From assembly GCA_013152945.1 (NCBI GenBank), contig JAADFL010000120.1, positions 1 to 64,000 on the forward strand: a stretch of DNA of 64,000 nt, given 5' to 3'. Below the pieces are notes generated by a model. That model did no database searches. It worked only from the letters and a program-made list of their open reading frames with translations, and was not told the DNA's origin. Both the position numbers and the translations under genes were made by a program. Shown here in pieces: positions 17,365-26,479 of this stretch. Source of the stretch: Deltaproteobacteria bacterium. Lineage in GTDB: Bacteria > Myxococcota_A > JAADFL01. Every line of letters starts with the position of its first letter. Position 1 is the stretch's first letter.

Positions 17365-18102
17365 TCACATAATCCACTTTCTCTTGATGTTGTGGAGGCT
17401 TCCTGCAAACAGGAGTATACAGAAACCGGCAAGTACGACCAGGTCCAAGTACATGGGCATTATGTTGGTGGATTGAACAGATCCATGCAGCACGTCAACG
17501 CCGTAGGTCAGCGGGAGGGCATAGGACAAGGGGCGGAGGAAAACGGGCAGCTTTGCTATCGGGAAGAAAAGGCCGCAAAGAAATACCATGGGAAACCTGA
17601 AAAAATTCGAAAATGTCTGGGCTTCGAAAACTTCGCTTACAGCCACCGCGATAAAAAGACCTAGAAAGGCCGAGGCAATCGCAATCAACAAGACAGCCAT
17701 AAAAAAGGATCCCCAGGCTATTGATGACAGGTCTGTGAGGAACGACGCCATGATCACCGGTACAAATGCATTGGCCAACCCGAAGATAATCGCGCCGCCT
17801 GTCTTGGCCAGCATGAGCAATTCAAGAGAAATCGGAGACAGCAACAATCTCTCGAAAGACCTGTTCTTCTTTTCAAAGGTTACTGTCACCGCCAACATCG
17901 ACGTGGTGCCGAATAAAATCGATAGGGCCACAACCCCGGGAAGTAAGCCCAGGACATCCTCGAGGCCCTGGCCCGACTTGATGAAGAACATGCCGGTCCA
18001 TGCGAGGGGGAATAAGAGTCCCCAACTGATGTTGGGAGGTTTCAAGTAGTAGGCATGCACATCTTTCGCCAGTATATTAAAAAAGGCGGTCCACTGGCTC
18101 AT
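17365..18102 (-). CDS. ABC-2 type transporter permease
   Basis: 245 residues with about six membrane helices and the ABC-2 pattern: an amphipathic N terminus (VHAYYLKPPNI), a charged 'coupling' loop FEKKNRSFERLLLSPIS, and the late FPMVFLCGLFFPIAKLP and ALPLTYGVDVLHG motifs. It is the membrane half of a DrrB/NodJ-like exporter for a lipid, polyketide-like molecule or drug. Its ATG overlaps the stop of the ATPase gene by 4 bp, so the two are co-translated. Confidence 0.88.
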   Translation of the reverse strand: MSQWTAFFNILAKDVHAYYLKPPNISWGLLFPLAWTGMFFIKSGQGLEDVLGLLPGVVALSILFGTTSMLAVTVTFEKKNRSFERLLLSPISLELLMLAKTGGAIIFGLANAFVPVIMASFLTDLSSIAWGSFFMAVLLIAIASAFLGLFIAVAVSEVFEAQTFSNFFRFPMVFLCGLFFPIAKLPVFLRPLSYALPLTYGVDVLHGSVQSTNIMPMYLDLVVLAGFCILLFAGSLHNIKRKWIM

Positions 18103-19136
18103 GTGCCGCCTCCTGCCTTTTTCTTTTTACCATGCCTCTTTGTCTCGGTTACCTTAAGCAATTCCTTGGCCTCGATACCGGTGATTCGCACGAAAACATC
18201 CTCGAGGGAAGAACGTAGCAGCCTGGCCTCGATAACTTGAATGCCGTTTTCTTCGAGAAACCTGACCAAGCGGCCCACCGGTATTGGCTCCCCGGACTTC
18301 ACCCTTACATGTTCCTCTCCTGCTTCCTTGTCCCGGGAAAATGACCGGCCGGCATTCCGGCCGGTATTGTTGAAGACAAGATCCTTGAACTCTTTGCCCA
18401 GCAAATCGACAGCCTGCTTTTCTCCCCTGGTGCATATTATCTCGGCCAGGTGCTCTTCCTGCATCGGCTGTAACAGGTTTTCCATGGTATCGATCCGCAC
18501 TATGCGTCCTGACACGATGAACGCGATACGTTCGCACAGTCGCTCTGCTTCCTCGATGTAATGCGTGGTCAGAAACACGGTCTTGCCGGTCTCGTGCAGT
18601 CTGGCGATGAGCATCCTTATCTGCCTTGCACTGGCGACATCTATTCCGGTGGTAGGTTCATCGAGGAACAGGATTTCAGGGTCGTGTATAATACCTGCCG
18701 CAATGGTCAGCTTGCGTTTCATTCCCTTGGAATATGCGCCGAACTTGCGAAAAGCCGCCTCTTTAAGACCGAATTGCTCCAGCAATTCCCAAGCCTTTGC
18801 AGTGCGCTCGGCCTTTTTCATTCCGTACAATGCCGCGCAAAAACAAAGGTTTTCAAGACCGGAAAGCTCGGGATACAAGTTGCTCTCATCCGGCACCACT
18901 CCAATGCTCTGCTTGATCGTTTTCAGATTTTTCAGATAGTCCTTTCCATGTACCCGGATGCTTCCCTGGTCCGGCCTTGCAAGACCGGTCAACATGTTTA
19001 TCGTAGTTGTCTTTCCAGCCCCGTTTGGACCTAGGAAACCGAACATCTCCCCTTTTTTGACAACAAATGATATCTTGTCCACTGCCTTAACGTCTTCAAA
19101 GCTCTTGGACAGGTTCCGGACCTCAACCGCGTTCAT
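18099..19136 (-). CDS. ABC transporter ATP-binding protein (DrrA/NatA-like)
   Basis: 345 residues. Walker A is GPNGAGKTT, the signature is YSKGMKRKL, Walker B is ILFLDEPTTG, and the H-loop is TTHYIEEA. The C-terminal 100 residues form the extra regulatory domain typical of the DrrA/NatA group; the signature spelling is normal in that group. It energises the permease encoded immediately downstream. The gene is divergent from the lipoprotein at 19367 across a 230-base gap that holds a short inverted repeat (19246-19261) but no clear promoter. Confidence 0.9.
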   Translation of the reverse strand: MNAVEVRNLSKSFEDVKAVDKISFVVKKGEMFGFLGPNGAGKTTTINMLTGLARPDQGSIRVHGKDYLKNLKTIKQSIGVVPDESNLYPELSGLENLCFCAALYGMKKAERTAKAWELLEQFGLKEAAFRKFGAYSKGMKRKLTIAAGIIHDPEILFLDEPTTGIDVASARQIRMLIARLHETGKTVFLTTHYIEEAERLCERIAFIVSGRIVRIDTMENLLQPMQEEHLAEIICTRGEKQAVDLLGKEFKDLVFNNTGRNAGRSFSRDKEAGEEHVRVKSGEPIPVGRLVRFLEENGIQVIEARLLRSSLEDVFVRITGIEAKELLKVTETKRHGKKKKAGGGT

Positions 19137-19366
19137 ATATTGTGTCCCGTTTTATGTCTTTTGGCCTACTTCTCATTGCTGCTCCCTGTAAGTCGCCGGA
19201 AAAGTACTTTTTACTCTCAAATTAAGCAATAAAAAAATGGATTTATGGCCAATAGGCCATGAGCCTTACCCTGTTTCCATGATTCCGCTTATTGCCGCCG
19301 TCTTTCATGGAGTCCTTGACTTGACAATCCCCCCATGGTACCCACCGTTTTTAGAGGAGGCTCCCG

Positions 19367-21226
19367 ATGTTCGGCCTGCGCAATGTTCGAATATACATTA
19401 TAATGGTTGTGGCAGCCTTTTGCGCATCGTGCTCACAAAATGTTTCCGAACGTTCCATCGGCACCCTCGTAATGCCTTACGGCGTGGATGCAGTGAAACT
19501 CGATGCCTCGCAAGGCGGTAAAAACTATGCCATAGTTGCCAATACCGGAGACGACTCATTGGCTGTGGCTGACCTGGACCAGCAGGAATTCCTCGATTTC
19601 GTTCCAGGCAACACATTGCGCAGAAACGGACTTCCTTTGGCGGGGATGCCGTTGCTGGTCAAGGTGGCAAAGGATCATGGCAGGGCATTCGTTGTAACTG
19701 AAAAGGGGCCCCAAGTCGTTGCAGTGGATCTGCCGTCATTCAAGGAACTCGACCGGTTTGCACTGGCTCCGGGAGCGTCGCCCGACAGTTTCGTGTTGCT
19801 TAATGACGGTGTAAAGACATACGGCCTTCTATCCAGGCCGGCCGAAGCCATGATCGAGGTGGTGGATCTGGACGCGTACAAAATCGTGTCGGATTGGTAC
19901 ATTTCCGGCGCAGTGCCGAGGGGCCTGGCTCTTTGTCCTGATTCATCATGCCTGTACATGGCAGACAGCTCCGGCCCGGATGTGTATAAACTGTCGATAG
20001 AGATGGGCGACAATGGACTTTTGCCGCAATCAGCCTCTTTCGAAGAAAGTTACGATGCGGGAGGTCCCACCAGGAGGGTGGCAGTCGATCCGACGGGAAG
20101 ATTCCTGTATTGTATGCGGGCTGACCAAAATTCCATTGCGGTTATCGATCTCGAGACAGGCGACCGTGTGGACGCGAACAAAGAAAAGAAGGCTCTGGAC
20201 GAGGCCGAGGGAAAAGAACACGACTTGGATATCAAAACAGGGGCCGTGCCCTTGGAAATGAACATGGTCTCTTACAACTATGTCGGGACTGCCCCGGATG
20301 CGGAACCGGAGCAGGTTGCCATTGCATTTGTCCTCGACTACGAAGGTACGCTTTGGGGCTTCGACCTTACGAGGGACCTTCATGAAATTTTCGATACGAG
20401 CAGGACGAGTTACGCCACTGTGACAAAGCCTGTCTATCATAATGCGGATGGAACAGAGATTACGTCACCGGGCACAGGCGAACCTTCTTTCAAACCCATT
20501 GACCCCGAGGATCCCGAGGATCCCGGAGTCAAGGTCTTCTATAGAGTTACAAGGAGTGAGACCTGGACGGTTGTATTCGATGGGGTCATAACAGGAAGTT
20601 ACAGGCAAGCGAAGGCAAGCCTGGACCTTGAAGAGCATCGGGTTGTTGCACCGGATGCCAACTTCGTCGAAGCCGGAATCGAGGCAGGGGATGTTATTAC
20701 AATCAAGTCGCCGCCGGTGGGAGATGATTGCCCGCTCGTTGGACAGGAAGAACCGGAAACAGTAGAGATGAACATCGTGGAGGTGCATGATACGTGGCTG
20801 AAATACGGGGATACCGATCAGCCGTTGAAGAAATGTTTTGCCGAAAGGGAATTGTCCTTCAGCATTAGGACACAGGGAAGTTTCAGCGTAAATGGAAGCG
20901 TGAGCGGCTTCAAGGGGCGGGCTCTACCAGGGGTTGAGTATGACAATTTACTGATCATGTTCACGATAGAGCCGCCCAAGGATGCATCTGCAATACTTGA
21001 AAAGGGAGCAGGCTGGTCATTTACTACGAGTAGCGGCGTGGATCCCCTAGCGGTAACCATTGGCTCTGTTCCGGGTGGAATTGCCTTTTCTTCCGGTGAT
21101 CCAAATGTGAGCACAGATGACAGGATCCTGGTCACCAACAGAAATTTCGGAGGTTTTGGCGGTTCCAGGGGAGGCCTGCTTGAAATAGACGCACAAACTT
21201 TCGAGTTGTTGGTTCAGTACTACTGA
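19367..21226 (+). CDS. Lipoprotein with beta-propeller-like repeats
   Basis: 619 residues. The signal peptide ends in CASC (Cys22), marking a lipoprotein. The first 280 residues show repeated YVTN-type blades, for example YAIVANTGDDSLAVADLD, KTYGLLSRPAEAMIEVVDLD and RFLYCMRADQNSIAVIDLETG. An insert of about 250 residues follows, and a final blade appears near SSGDPNVSTDDRILVTNRN. It is probably an outer-membrane or periplasmic binding scaffold; no catalytic motif is visible. The ATG has a strong GAGGAGG site. A TTGACTTGACA stretch lies about 45 bases upstream, without a convincing -10. Confidence 0.8.
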   Translation: MFGLRNVRIYIIMVVAAFCASCSQNVSERSIGTLVMPYGVDAVKLDASQGGKNYAIVANTGDDSLAVADLDQQEFLDFVPGNTLRRNGLPLAGMPLLVKVAKDHGRAFVVTEKGPQVVAVDLPSFKELDRFALAPGASPDSFVLLNDGVKTYGLLSRPAEAMIEVVDLDAYKIVSDWYISGAVPRGLALCPDSSCLYMADSSGPDVYKLSIEMGDNGLLPQSASFEESYDAGGPTRRVAVDPTGRFLYCMRADQNSIAVIDLETGDRVDANKEKKALDEAEGKEHDLDIKTGAVPLEMNMVSYNYVGTAPDAEPEQVAIAFVLDYEGTLWGFDLTRDLHEIFDTSRTSYATVTKPVYHNADGTEITSPGTGEPSFKPIDPEDPEDPGVKVFYRVTRSETWTVVFDGVITGSYRQAKASLDLEEHRVVAPDANFVEAGIEAGDVITIKSPPVGDDCPLVGQEEPETVEMNIVEVHDTWLKYGDTDQPLKKCFAERELSFSIRTQGSFSVNGSVSGFKGRALPGVEYDNLLIMFTIEPPKDASAILEKGAGWSFTTSSGVDPLAVTIGSVPGGIAFSSGDPNVSTDDRILVTNRNFGGFGGSRGGLLEIDAQTFELLVQYY

Positions 21227-21281
21227 CATCGACTTTTACCCCCGGATTCAGATGCTTTAGCCCTTGTTCCTGGAGTAATTC

Positions 21282-22595
21282 ATGGCAGAGCTTATCGTAA
21301 GAGGCGGTAATAGGCTTTCGGGCTCCATCACACCCAGCGGCAACAAAAACGAGGCATTGCCGGCCTTGGCGGCATGCTTGCTGGTTTCAAAGCCGGTTGT
21401 GCTCAGGAACATGCCGAGAATAGGAGATGTGCTACGCATGGTGGAAATTGTCCGCGGCATCGGCGTGGAGGTGGAATGGCTGGACGAGCACACAATGAAA
21501 ATAGATGCTTCCGGTATATCGGGCAATGAGCCTGATCCAGACTTGTGCTCCAGGATTAGGGCTTCCTTTCTGTTGGCCGGGCCCTTGCTCGCAAGGAAAG
21601 GGGCGGTAGTACTGCCCAGGCCGGGTGGAGATAGGATAGGCAGGCGTAGAATAGACACGCACCTATTGGCCTTGTCAGCCCTGGGCGCCCGGATAGATGT
21701 TTCGAGCAACTACTCGCTGGTTGCTGAAAACGGATTTATGCCGGCCGAAATATTCCTGGACGAGGCCAGTGTCATGGCTACGGAGAACACTCTCATGGCT
21801 GCGGCTTCAGCCCCGGGAGAGACCGTAATATATAATTCGGCAAGCGAGCCGCATGTACAGGGACTTTGCAGGCTCCTGTCCGGCATGGGTGCGGCCATAG
21901 ATGGAATCGGATCCAACGTGCTTAGGGTCCAGGGAGGATCCCTTGATGGAGGTATTGAGCATACAATATCTCCGGACCACATCGAGATAGGTTCTTTCAT
22001 AGGGCTTGCTGCAGTAACCAGGAGCGAGTTGACCGTAAACGGCGTAAGACCGGAGCACCTGCGTAAGATATTAATGGACTTTCGCAGGATAGGCGTTCGG
22101 ACCATTCTGAAGGGAAACGACCTTCTGATTCCAGGCGACCAGACGCCGGAGATACAGGCGGATCTTGGAGGAGCAATACCCAAGATCGATGATGCACCCT
22201 GGCCCGGTTTTCCGGCCGACCTGACATCCATAGCCCTTGTAACCGCGAGCCAGAGCAATGGTACTGTGCTGATTCACGAAAAGATGTTCGAAAGCAGGCT
22301 GTTCTTTGTGGACAGGTTAATCTCCATGGGCGCCAGGATCGTGCTTTGCGACCCACACCGGGCACTGGTGGTTGGGCCGACTCCTCTCGTGGGCGCCACG
22401 CTGGCCAGCCCGGACATCAGGGCCGGTATGGCTCTGCTTCTTGCAGCACTTGCGGCCAAAGGAGAAAGCAGGATTCAGAACGTGGAGCAAATAGACAGGG
22501 GATATGAGAAGATAGAGGAAAGGCTTGTAGCCCTGGGCGCGTCAATAGAAAAAGTAAAGGATTGGGATGGAAAGGAACGCAGGAAGAAATTCTGA
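21282..22595 (+). CDS. murA: UDP-N-acetylglucosamine 1-carboxyvinyltransferase, Asp variant
   Basis: 437 residues, the normal length. It transfers enolpyruvate from PEP to UDP-GlcNAc in the cytosol, the first committed step of peptidoglycan synthesis. Lys22-Asn23 in GNKNEALP matches the substrate-binding pair at the same numbering as E. coli. The mobile loop reads PGGDRIGRR, so the residue equivalent to Cys115, the fosfomycin target, is Asp117. That substitution is natural in mycobacteria and chlamydiae and gives active but fosfomycin-resistant enzyme. The C-terminal DIRAGMALLLAALAA block is conserved. TGGAG lies six bases before the ATG. A second murA elsewhere cannot be excluded. Confidence 0.92.
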   Translation: MAELIVRGGNRLSGSITPSGNKNEALPALAACLLVSKPVVLRNMPRIGDVLRMVEIVRGIGVEVEWLDEHTMKIDASGISGNEPDPDLCSRIRASFLLAGPLLARKGAVVLPRPGGDRIGRRRIDTHLLALSALGARIDVSSNYSLVAENGFMPAEIFLDEASVMATENTLMAAASAPGETVIYNSASEPHVQGLCRLLSGMGAAIDGIGSNVLRVQGGSLDGGIEHTISPDHIEIGSFIGLAAVTRSELTVNGVRPEHLRKILMDFRRIGVRTILKGNDLLIPGDQTPEIQADLGGAIPKIDDAPWPGFPADLTSIALVTASQSNGTVLIHEKMFESRLFFVDRLISMGARIVLCDPHRALVVGPTPLVGATLASPDIRAGMALLLAALAAKGESRIQNVEQIDRGYEKIEERLVALGASIEKVKDWDGKERRKKF

Positions 22596-22663
22596 AGTCT
22601 CTGCTCGGCAGTGTTGGACGTCCCATATCCAATTCAATCCGGAGTGATATTTTAAAGCTGTTG

Positions 22664-22683
22664 CCGATAGTTTTCCCTATCGG
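22664..22683. repeat. Inverted repeat between murA and hsp20
   Basis: CCGATAG and CTATCGG enclose a six-base loop (TTTTCC), 69 bases after the murA stop. No T tract follows, so it is a weak candidate for an intrinsic terminator; it could be a 3'-end stabiliser or an operator for the heat-shock genes. It does not match CIRCE. The rest of the 245-base gap shows nothing else I can name. Confidence 0.4.
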
Positions 22684-22840
22684 ACAGGTTATGCAATCAG
22701 GTGTTGCAATATCGACCGCCTTGTTACCGGCAATAGCTTGAGGCTTAAATTGGATTTGCCAGGTCAAAAGGCATTGGATATGATGCGTTTGAATTCAAGT
22801 ATCCTTGAACCGGGTGGACGACAAGGAGTGGAGCTTCGAA

Positions 22841-23287
22841 ATGAAACCGATGCCGGATGAAATACTCGAGAAACTGTTGTACTTCCGACAGGAGATAGAC
22901 AAGATATTCCAGGAGTTCTTCGACCAGAAGACAGAACCCGGCACTGAAGGTCCCGGTGAACCCGAGGTTCCGGTCGATATCTTTGATCTGGGCGATGAGT
23001 TTCTCATACTCGCCGAGTTGCCCGGCATCGGAAAGGATGACTTCATTCTTTCTGCTGTAAGAGACACGTTTTTCATCGAGGGAGAGAAGAAAAGGCGCCA
23101 TCCCGGGGAAGGCTCCCGTTTCATCTGTGCAGAACGGGATTTCGGTTTTTTCAGAAGGATTATCGAGTTACCGGAGGCGGGCAACATGACAAAGGTTCAA
23201 GCCAGGTACTCGAACGGGATTCTTGCAATACGTCTCCCTAAGATTAAGGAACGTAGGGGCAGGAAAACAAGAATAGAAGTCGAGTGA
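22841..23287 (+). CDS. Hsp20 small heat-shock protein
   Basis: 148 residues with an alpha-crystallin domain (from VPVDIFDLGDEFLILAELPG to IRLPK) containing the family's GILAIRLP-type motif. It is an ATP-independent holdase that keeps unfolding proteins soluble. ATG at 22841 has GGAG seven bases upstream; a TTG at 22805 is in frame but less likely. It lies 59 bases before lon, forming a protein quality-control pair that is probably heat-induced, although I see no clear sigma-32 promoter. Confidence 0.88.
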   Translation: MKPMPDEILEKLLYFRQEIDKIFQEFFDQKTEPGTEGPGEPEVPVDIFDLGDEFLILAELPGIGKDDFILSAVRDTFFIEGEKKRRHPGEGSRFICAERDFGFFRRIIELPEAGNMTKVQARYSNGILAIRLPKIKERRGRKTRIEVE

Positions 23288-23346
23288 TAGACAAATGTGT
23301 GTCGTTTTTTCGCCTTTGATTTTTTCTGGCTGACACGAGGACGGAT

Positions 23347-25698
23347 ATGGATTTCAACGAACAGGAGAGTTTACGCATACCTACAAAGTTACCGCTCTTG
23401 CCGGTGCGCGATCTTGTTGTTTTTCCCTACATGATAGTGCCCTTGTTCGTAAGCAGGGAGTTGTCAATCGCCGCTGTCGAGGAAAGCTTGGCAGGAGACA
23501 GGCTGGTGTTCCTGGCGGCACAGAGAGAGGCCGGCGAAGATGAACCCGGTCCCAAGGACATCTACCAGTACGGATCCGTAGGCCTTGTAATGAGGATGAG
23601 AAAGCTTGCCGACGGTAGAATCAAGATCCTTGTTCAAGGCTTACTCAAGGCCAGGATACGGGATTTCCTCCAGGAGAGGCCATATCTGAAGGTTGGCTTC
23701 GACAAGGTAATCGAGCCACCCAGCAACGCTCCCTCAGCAGTGATTGAGGCACTTATGAGATCGGTCAAGGAAAACCTGGAGCAGATCATCTCGGTCGGCA
23801 AGGTGCTGTCTCCCGATATATTGCTCATTTTATCCTCCATCAACGATCCTGGAAGGCTGGCCGACCTGGTGGCATCCAATCTCGGCCTGAAGGTAAAGGA
23901 TTCGCAGGAAATATTGGAGACCCTTGAACCAATCGAACGTCTCAAGAAAGTAAATGAACTCGTTTCAAGGGAACTGCAGATACTGAAGATGCAGGCAGAG
24001 ATACAATCTCAGGCAAAAGAGGAGATGAATAAATCTCAACGCGAATATTTTTTAAGAGAGCAGCTTAGAGCCATAAAAAACGAGCTGGGCGAATCTGACG
24101 GAAAAACAGAGGAAATTGAAGACTATCGCAAGAAACTAAAGGAAGCGGAACTCCCGGAAGACGCTGCCGCCGAGGCAAAAAAACAGCTTAAGCGCCTTGA
24201 ACAAATGCACCAGGAATCATCCGAAGCAGCAGTGATCAGGACCTACCTGGATTGGCTCTCTGAACTTCCATGGGCCAAAGCCACCAAGGACAACCTGGAC
24301 ATCATAGAGGCGAACAGAGTGCTGGACGAGGATCACTATGACCTTGAAAAGGTTAAGGAGAGGATCCTGGAGTACTTGGGTGTTCGCAAACTCAAGGCCG
24401 ACAACAAAGGCCCTATTCTTTGTTTCGTAGGACCGCCCGGAGTCGGCAAGACATCTTTGGGAAAGTCAATCGCCCGGGCGTTGGGCCGCAAGTTCGTGAG
24501 GATAAGCCTTGGCGGAGTCAGAGACGAAGCCGAGATACGAGGTCACAGGAGAACATATGTCGGAGCCATGCCGGGAAGGATTATTCAAAGTATCAAACAG
24601 GCAGGTTCCAACAATCCCGTGTTCATGATGGACGAGATGGATAAGATAGGCGCCGACTTCAGGGGAGATCCTGCCGCAGCTCTACTGGAAGTCCTTGATC
24701 CGGAACAGAATCACAGCTTCAGGGATCACTATTTGAACCTGGATTTCGACTTATCCAACGTAATGTTCATAGGCACGGCAAACTTACTCGATCCCATCCC
24801 GCCAGCCCTCAAGGACAGGATGGAGGTGCTCCATCTCTCTGGTTACACGGAAGAGGAAAAACTGCACATCGCAACACGCTACCTTGTTCCGAAACAACTC
24901 GAGGAAAATGGTTTAACTTCGAAAATGCTCTCTTTCTCAAACTCGGCGATCATGGCAGCCATACTCGGTTACACCAGGGAGGCCGGCTTAAGAAACCTGG
25001 AGCGGGTGATAGCCAGAATATGCCGCAAGGTCGCACGAAAGATGGCGGAAGGTTGGAAAGATCCGATCAAAGTCACAAGGAGTAGTCTACACAAGTACAT
25101 GGGGCCAGTTTCCTTCGAGGACACGCCGGCCCTGGAAAAAAATGAAATCGGAGTTGCAACCGGCTTGGCCTGGACCCAGTACGGAGGTGAAATACTTCAC
25201 GTAGAGGTAACCGCCATGAAGGGGAAGCCGGGGCTCCTGCTGACCGGCCAACTTGGTGATGTAATGAAGGAATCGGCTCAGGCTGCATTATCATATGCAC
25301 GCTCCAAGGCAAAAGAATTTCAAATAAACGAAGCATGGTTCAACAACCGCGAGATTCATATTCACGTGCCGGCCGGCGCCATTCCAAAGGATGGCCCCAG
25401 CGCCGGTATAGCGATAGCAACTGCGCTCATCTCCATCGCCAGCAGGAAGCCAATAAGGAGAGACCTGGCCATGACCGGTGAAATAACACTGCGGGGCAGG
25501 ATATTGCCCATAGGCGGAGTGAAGGAAAAACTTCTCGCTGCTGCCCGGGCAAGATGCAATCTGGTGGTGTTGCCGAAACAAAACGAGAAAGACATGGAAG
25601 ATATTCCCGTGCACTTAAAACGTAAGCTGCAGTTTCTCTTCGTTGATCAGGCAGAGCAAGCAGTAAGAGCTGCGCTGGTGGAAACCGCGAAACAATAG
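23347..25698 (+). CDS. lon: ATP-dependent protease Lon
   Basis: 783 residues, close to E. coli Lon. An N-terminal substrate-binding domain (LPLLPVRDLVVFPYM) and a coiled-coil linker lead to the AAA+ module with Walker A GPPGVGKT at 362-369, Walker B FMMDEMDKI, and a sensor region. The C-terminal serine protease has the Ser685-Lys728 dyad in PKDGPSAG and GGVKEK. It is a cytosolic hexamer degrading misfolded and regulatory proteins. GAGG lies upstream of the ATG. Confidence 0.96.
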   Translation: MDFNEQESLRIPTKLPLLPVRDLVVFPYMIVPLFVSRELSIAAVEESLAGDRLVFLAAQREAGEDEPGPKDIYQYGSVGLVMRMRKLADGRIKILVQGLLKARIRDFLQERPYLKVGFDKVIEPPSNAPSAVIEALMRSVKENLEQIISVGKVLSPDILLILSSINDPGRLADLVASNLGLKVKDSQEILETLEPIERLKKVNELVSRELQILKMQAEIQSQAKEEMNKSQREYFLREQLRAIKNELGESDGKTEEIEDYRKKLKEAELPEDAAAEAKKQLKRLEQMHQESSEAAVIRTYLDWLSELPWAKATKDNLDIIEANRVLDEDHYDLEKVKERILEYLGVRKLKADNKGPILCFVGPPGVGKTSLGKSIARALGRKFVRISLGGVRDEAEIRGHRRTYVGAMPGRIIQSIKQAGSNNPVFMMDEMDKIGADFRGDPAAALLEVLDPEQNHSFRDHYLNLDFDLSNVMFIGTANLLDPIPPALKDRMEVLHLSGYTEEEKLHIATRYLVPKQLEENGLTSKMLSFSNSAIMAAILGYTREAGLRNLERVIARICRKVARKMAEGWKDPIKVTRSSLHKYMGPVSFEDTPALEKNEIGVATGLAWTQYGGEILHVEVTAMKGKPGLLLTGQLGDVMKESAQAALSYARSKAKEFQINEAWFNNREIHIHVPAGAIPKDGPSAGIAIATALISIASRKPIRRDLAMTGEITLRGRILPIGGVKEKLLAAARARCNLVVLPKQNEKDMEDIPVHLKRKLQFLFVDQAEQAVRAALVETAKQ

Positions 25699-25789
25699 CC
25701 ATGAGAAAGTGTTTTTTAACCGTAAAACGTAAAACCTAACAGGATCAAAGTAATTATGATTCATGCCTGATATCCATGGGAGGCAGATA

Positions 25790-26464
25790 GTGCAACTCAA
25801 CGTTCAGGACAGAGAAATAACGATAAAGATCGTTTACTATGGACCTGCCCTATCTGGAAAGACCACCAACCTGACCGCGATCCACTCCCTGGTCGAGGAC
25901 GAACACAGGGGCAAGCTGATAACCCTGGATACCCAGGATGACAGGACGATTTTCTTCGACCTGTTACCGATTCATTTCAAGGCAAGTGGTAACCTCTTGA
26001 TAAAAGTCAAGCTGTTTACCGTGCCGGGACAGGTTGTTCACGATTCCACCAGGAGGGTCGTGTTGGCAGGAGCAGATGGAGTGGCATTCATAGCAGACGC
26101 CCAGCATTCCAAGAAACAAGATAATATCGATTCCTTCAACAACCTGAAAAAAAACTTGAAACTGAACGGCTTTGATCCCGAGTCAATGCCCATGGTCGTC
26201 CAATTCAACAAGCTTGACCTGCCTGATACCCAGACAAAGGAAGAGATTGAAGAGTCACGCAGGAGGAGCAGTCATCCGGTTTATCCTGCTGTTGCGATTC
26301 AGGGCAAAGGGGTAATAAAGACCTTGGCTGGCCTGATCGCATTGACGTGGGAAGAGTTGGAAAAAAAGCACTCGCTGGAGGACAAGTTCGGCATCACGAG
26401 AACAGCTTTCCTTGAAAATGTATTGAGCTGCCTCAAGATGAAGGACATAAAGGCCGGAATTTAA
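25790..26464 (+). CDS. MglA-like small GTPase
   Basis: 224 residues of the bacterial Ras-like MglA family, the switch that sets polarity in gliding and twitching myxobacteria. The P-loop is GPALSGKT (18-25), the switch region carries TVPGQ (77-81), and the G4 motif is NKLD (140-143). GTG at 25790 has GGGAGG upstream and gives the usual MglA N terminus before KIVYYGP; an ATG at 25763 is in frame. A C-terminal extension of about 25 residues goes beyond M. xanthus MglA. No mglB GAP partner is adjacent; the gene leads directly into a histidine kinase and response regulator. Confidence 0.88.
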   Translation: MQLNVQDREITIKIVYYGPALSGKTTNLTAIHSLVEDEHRGKLITLDTQDDRTIFFDLLPIHFKASGNLLIKVKLFTVPGQVVHDSTRRVVLAGADGVAFIADAQHSKKQDNIDSFNNLKKNLKLNGFDPESMPMVVQFNKLDLPDTQTKEEIEESRRRSSHPVYPAVAIQGKGVIKTLAGLIALTWEELEKKHSLEDKFGITRTAFLENVLSCLKMKDIKAGI

Positions 26465-26479
26465 GGGGAGGGTTTGGAC

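Noticed and set aside
18099-19136. ABC ATPase signature reads YSKGM instead of LSGGQ
   Set aside because: This spelling is normal in the DrrA/NatA-type group and does not suggest loss of function.
19246-19261. Inverted repeat ATGGCC-AATA-GGCCAT as a terminator
   Set aside because: It lies between divergent genes, so nothing is left to terminate there; it might be an operator, but support is thin.
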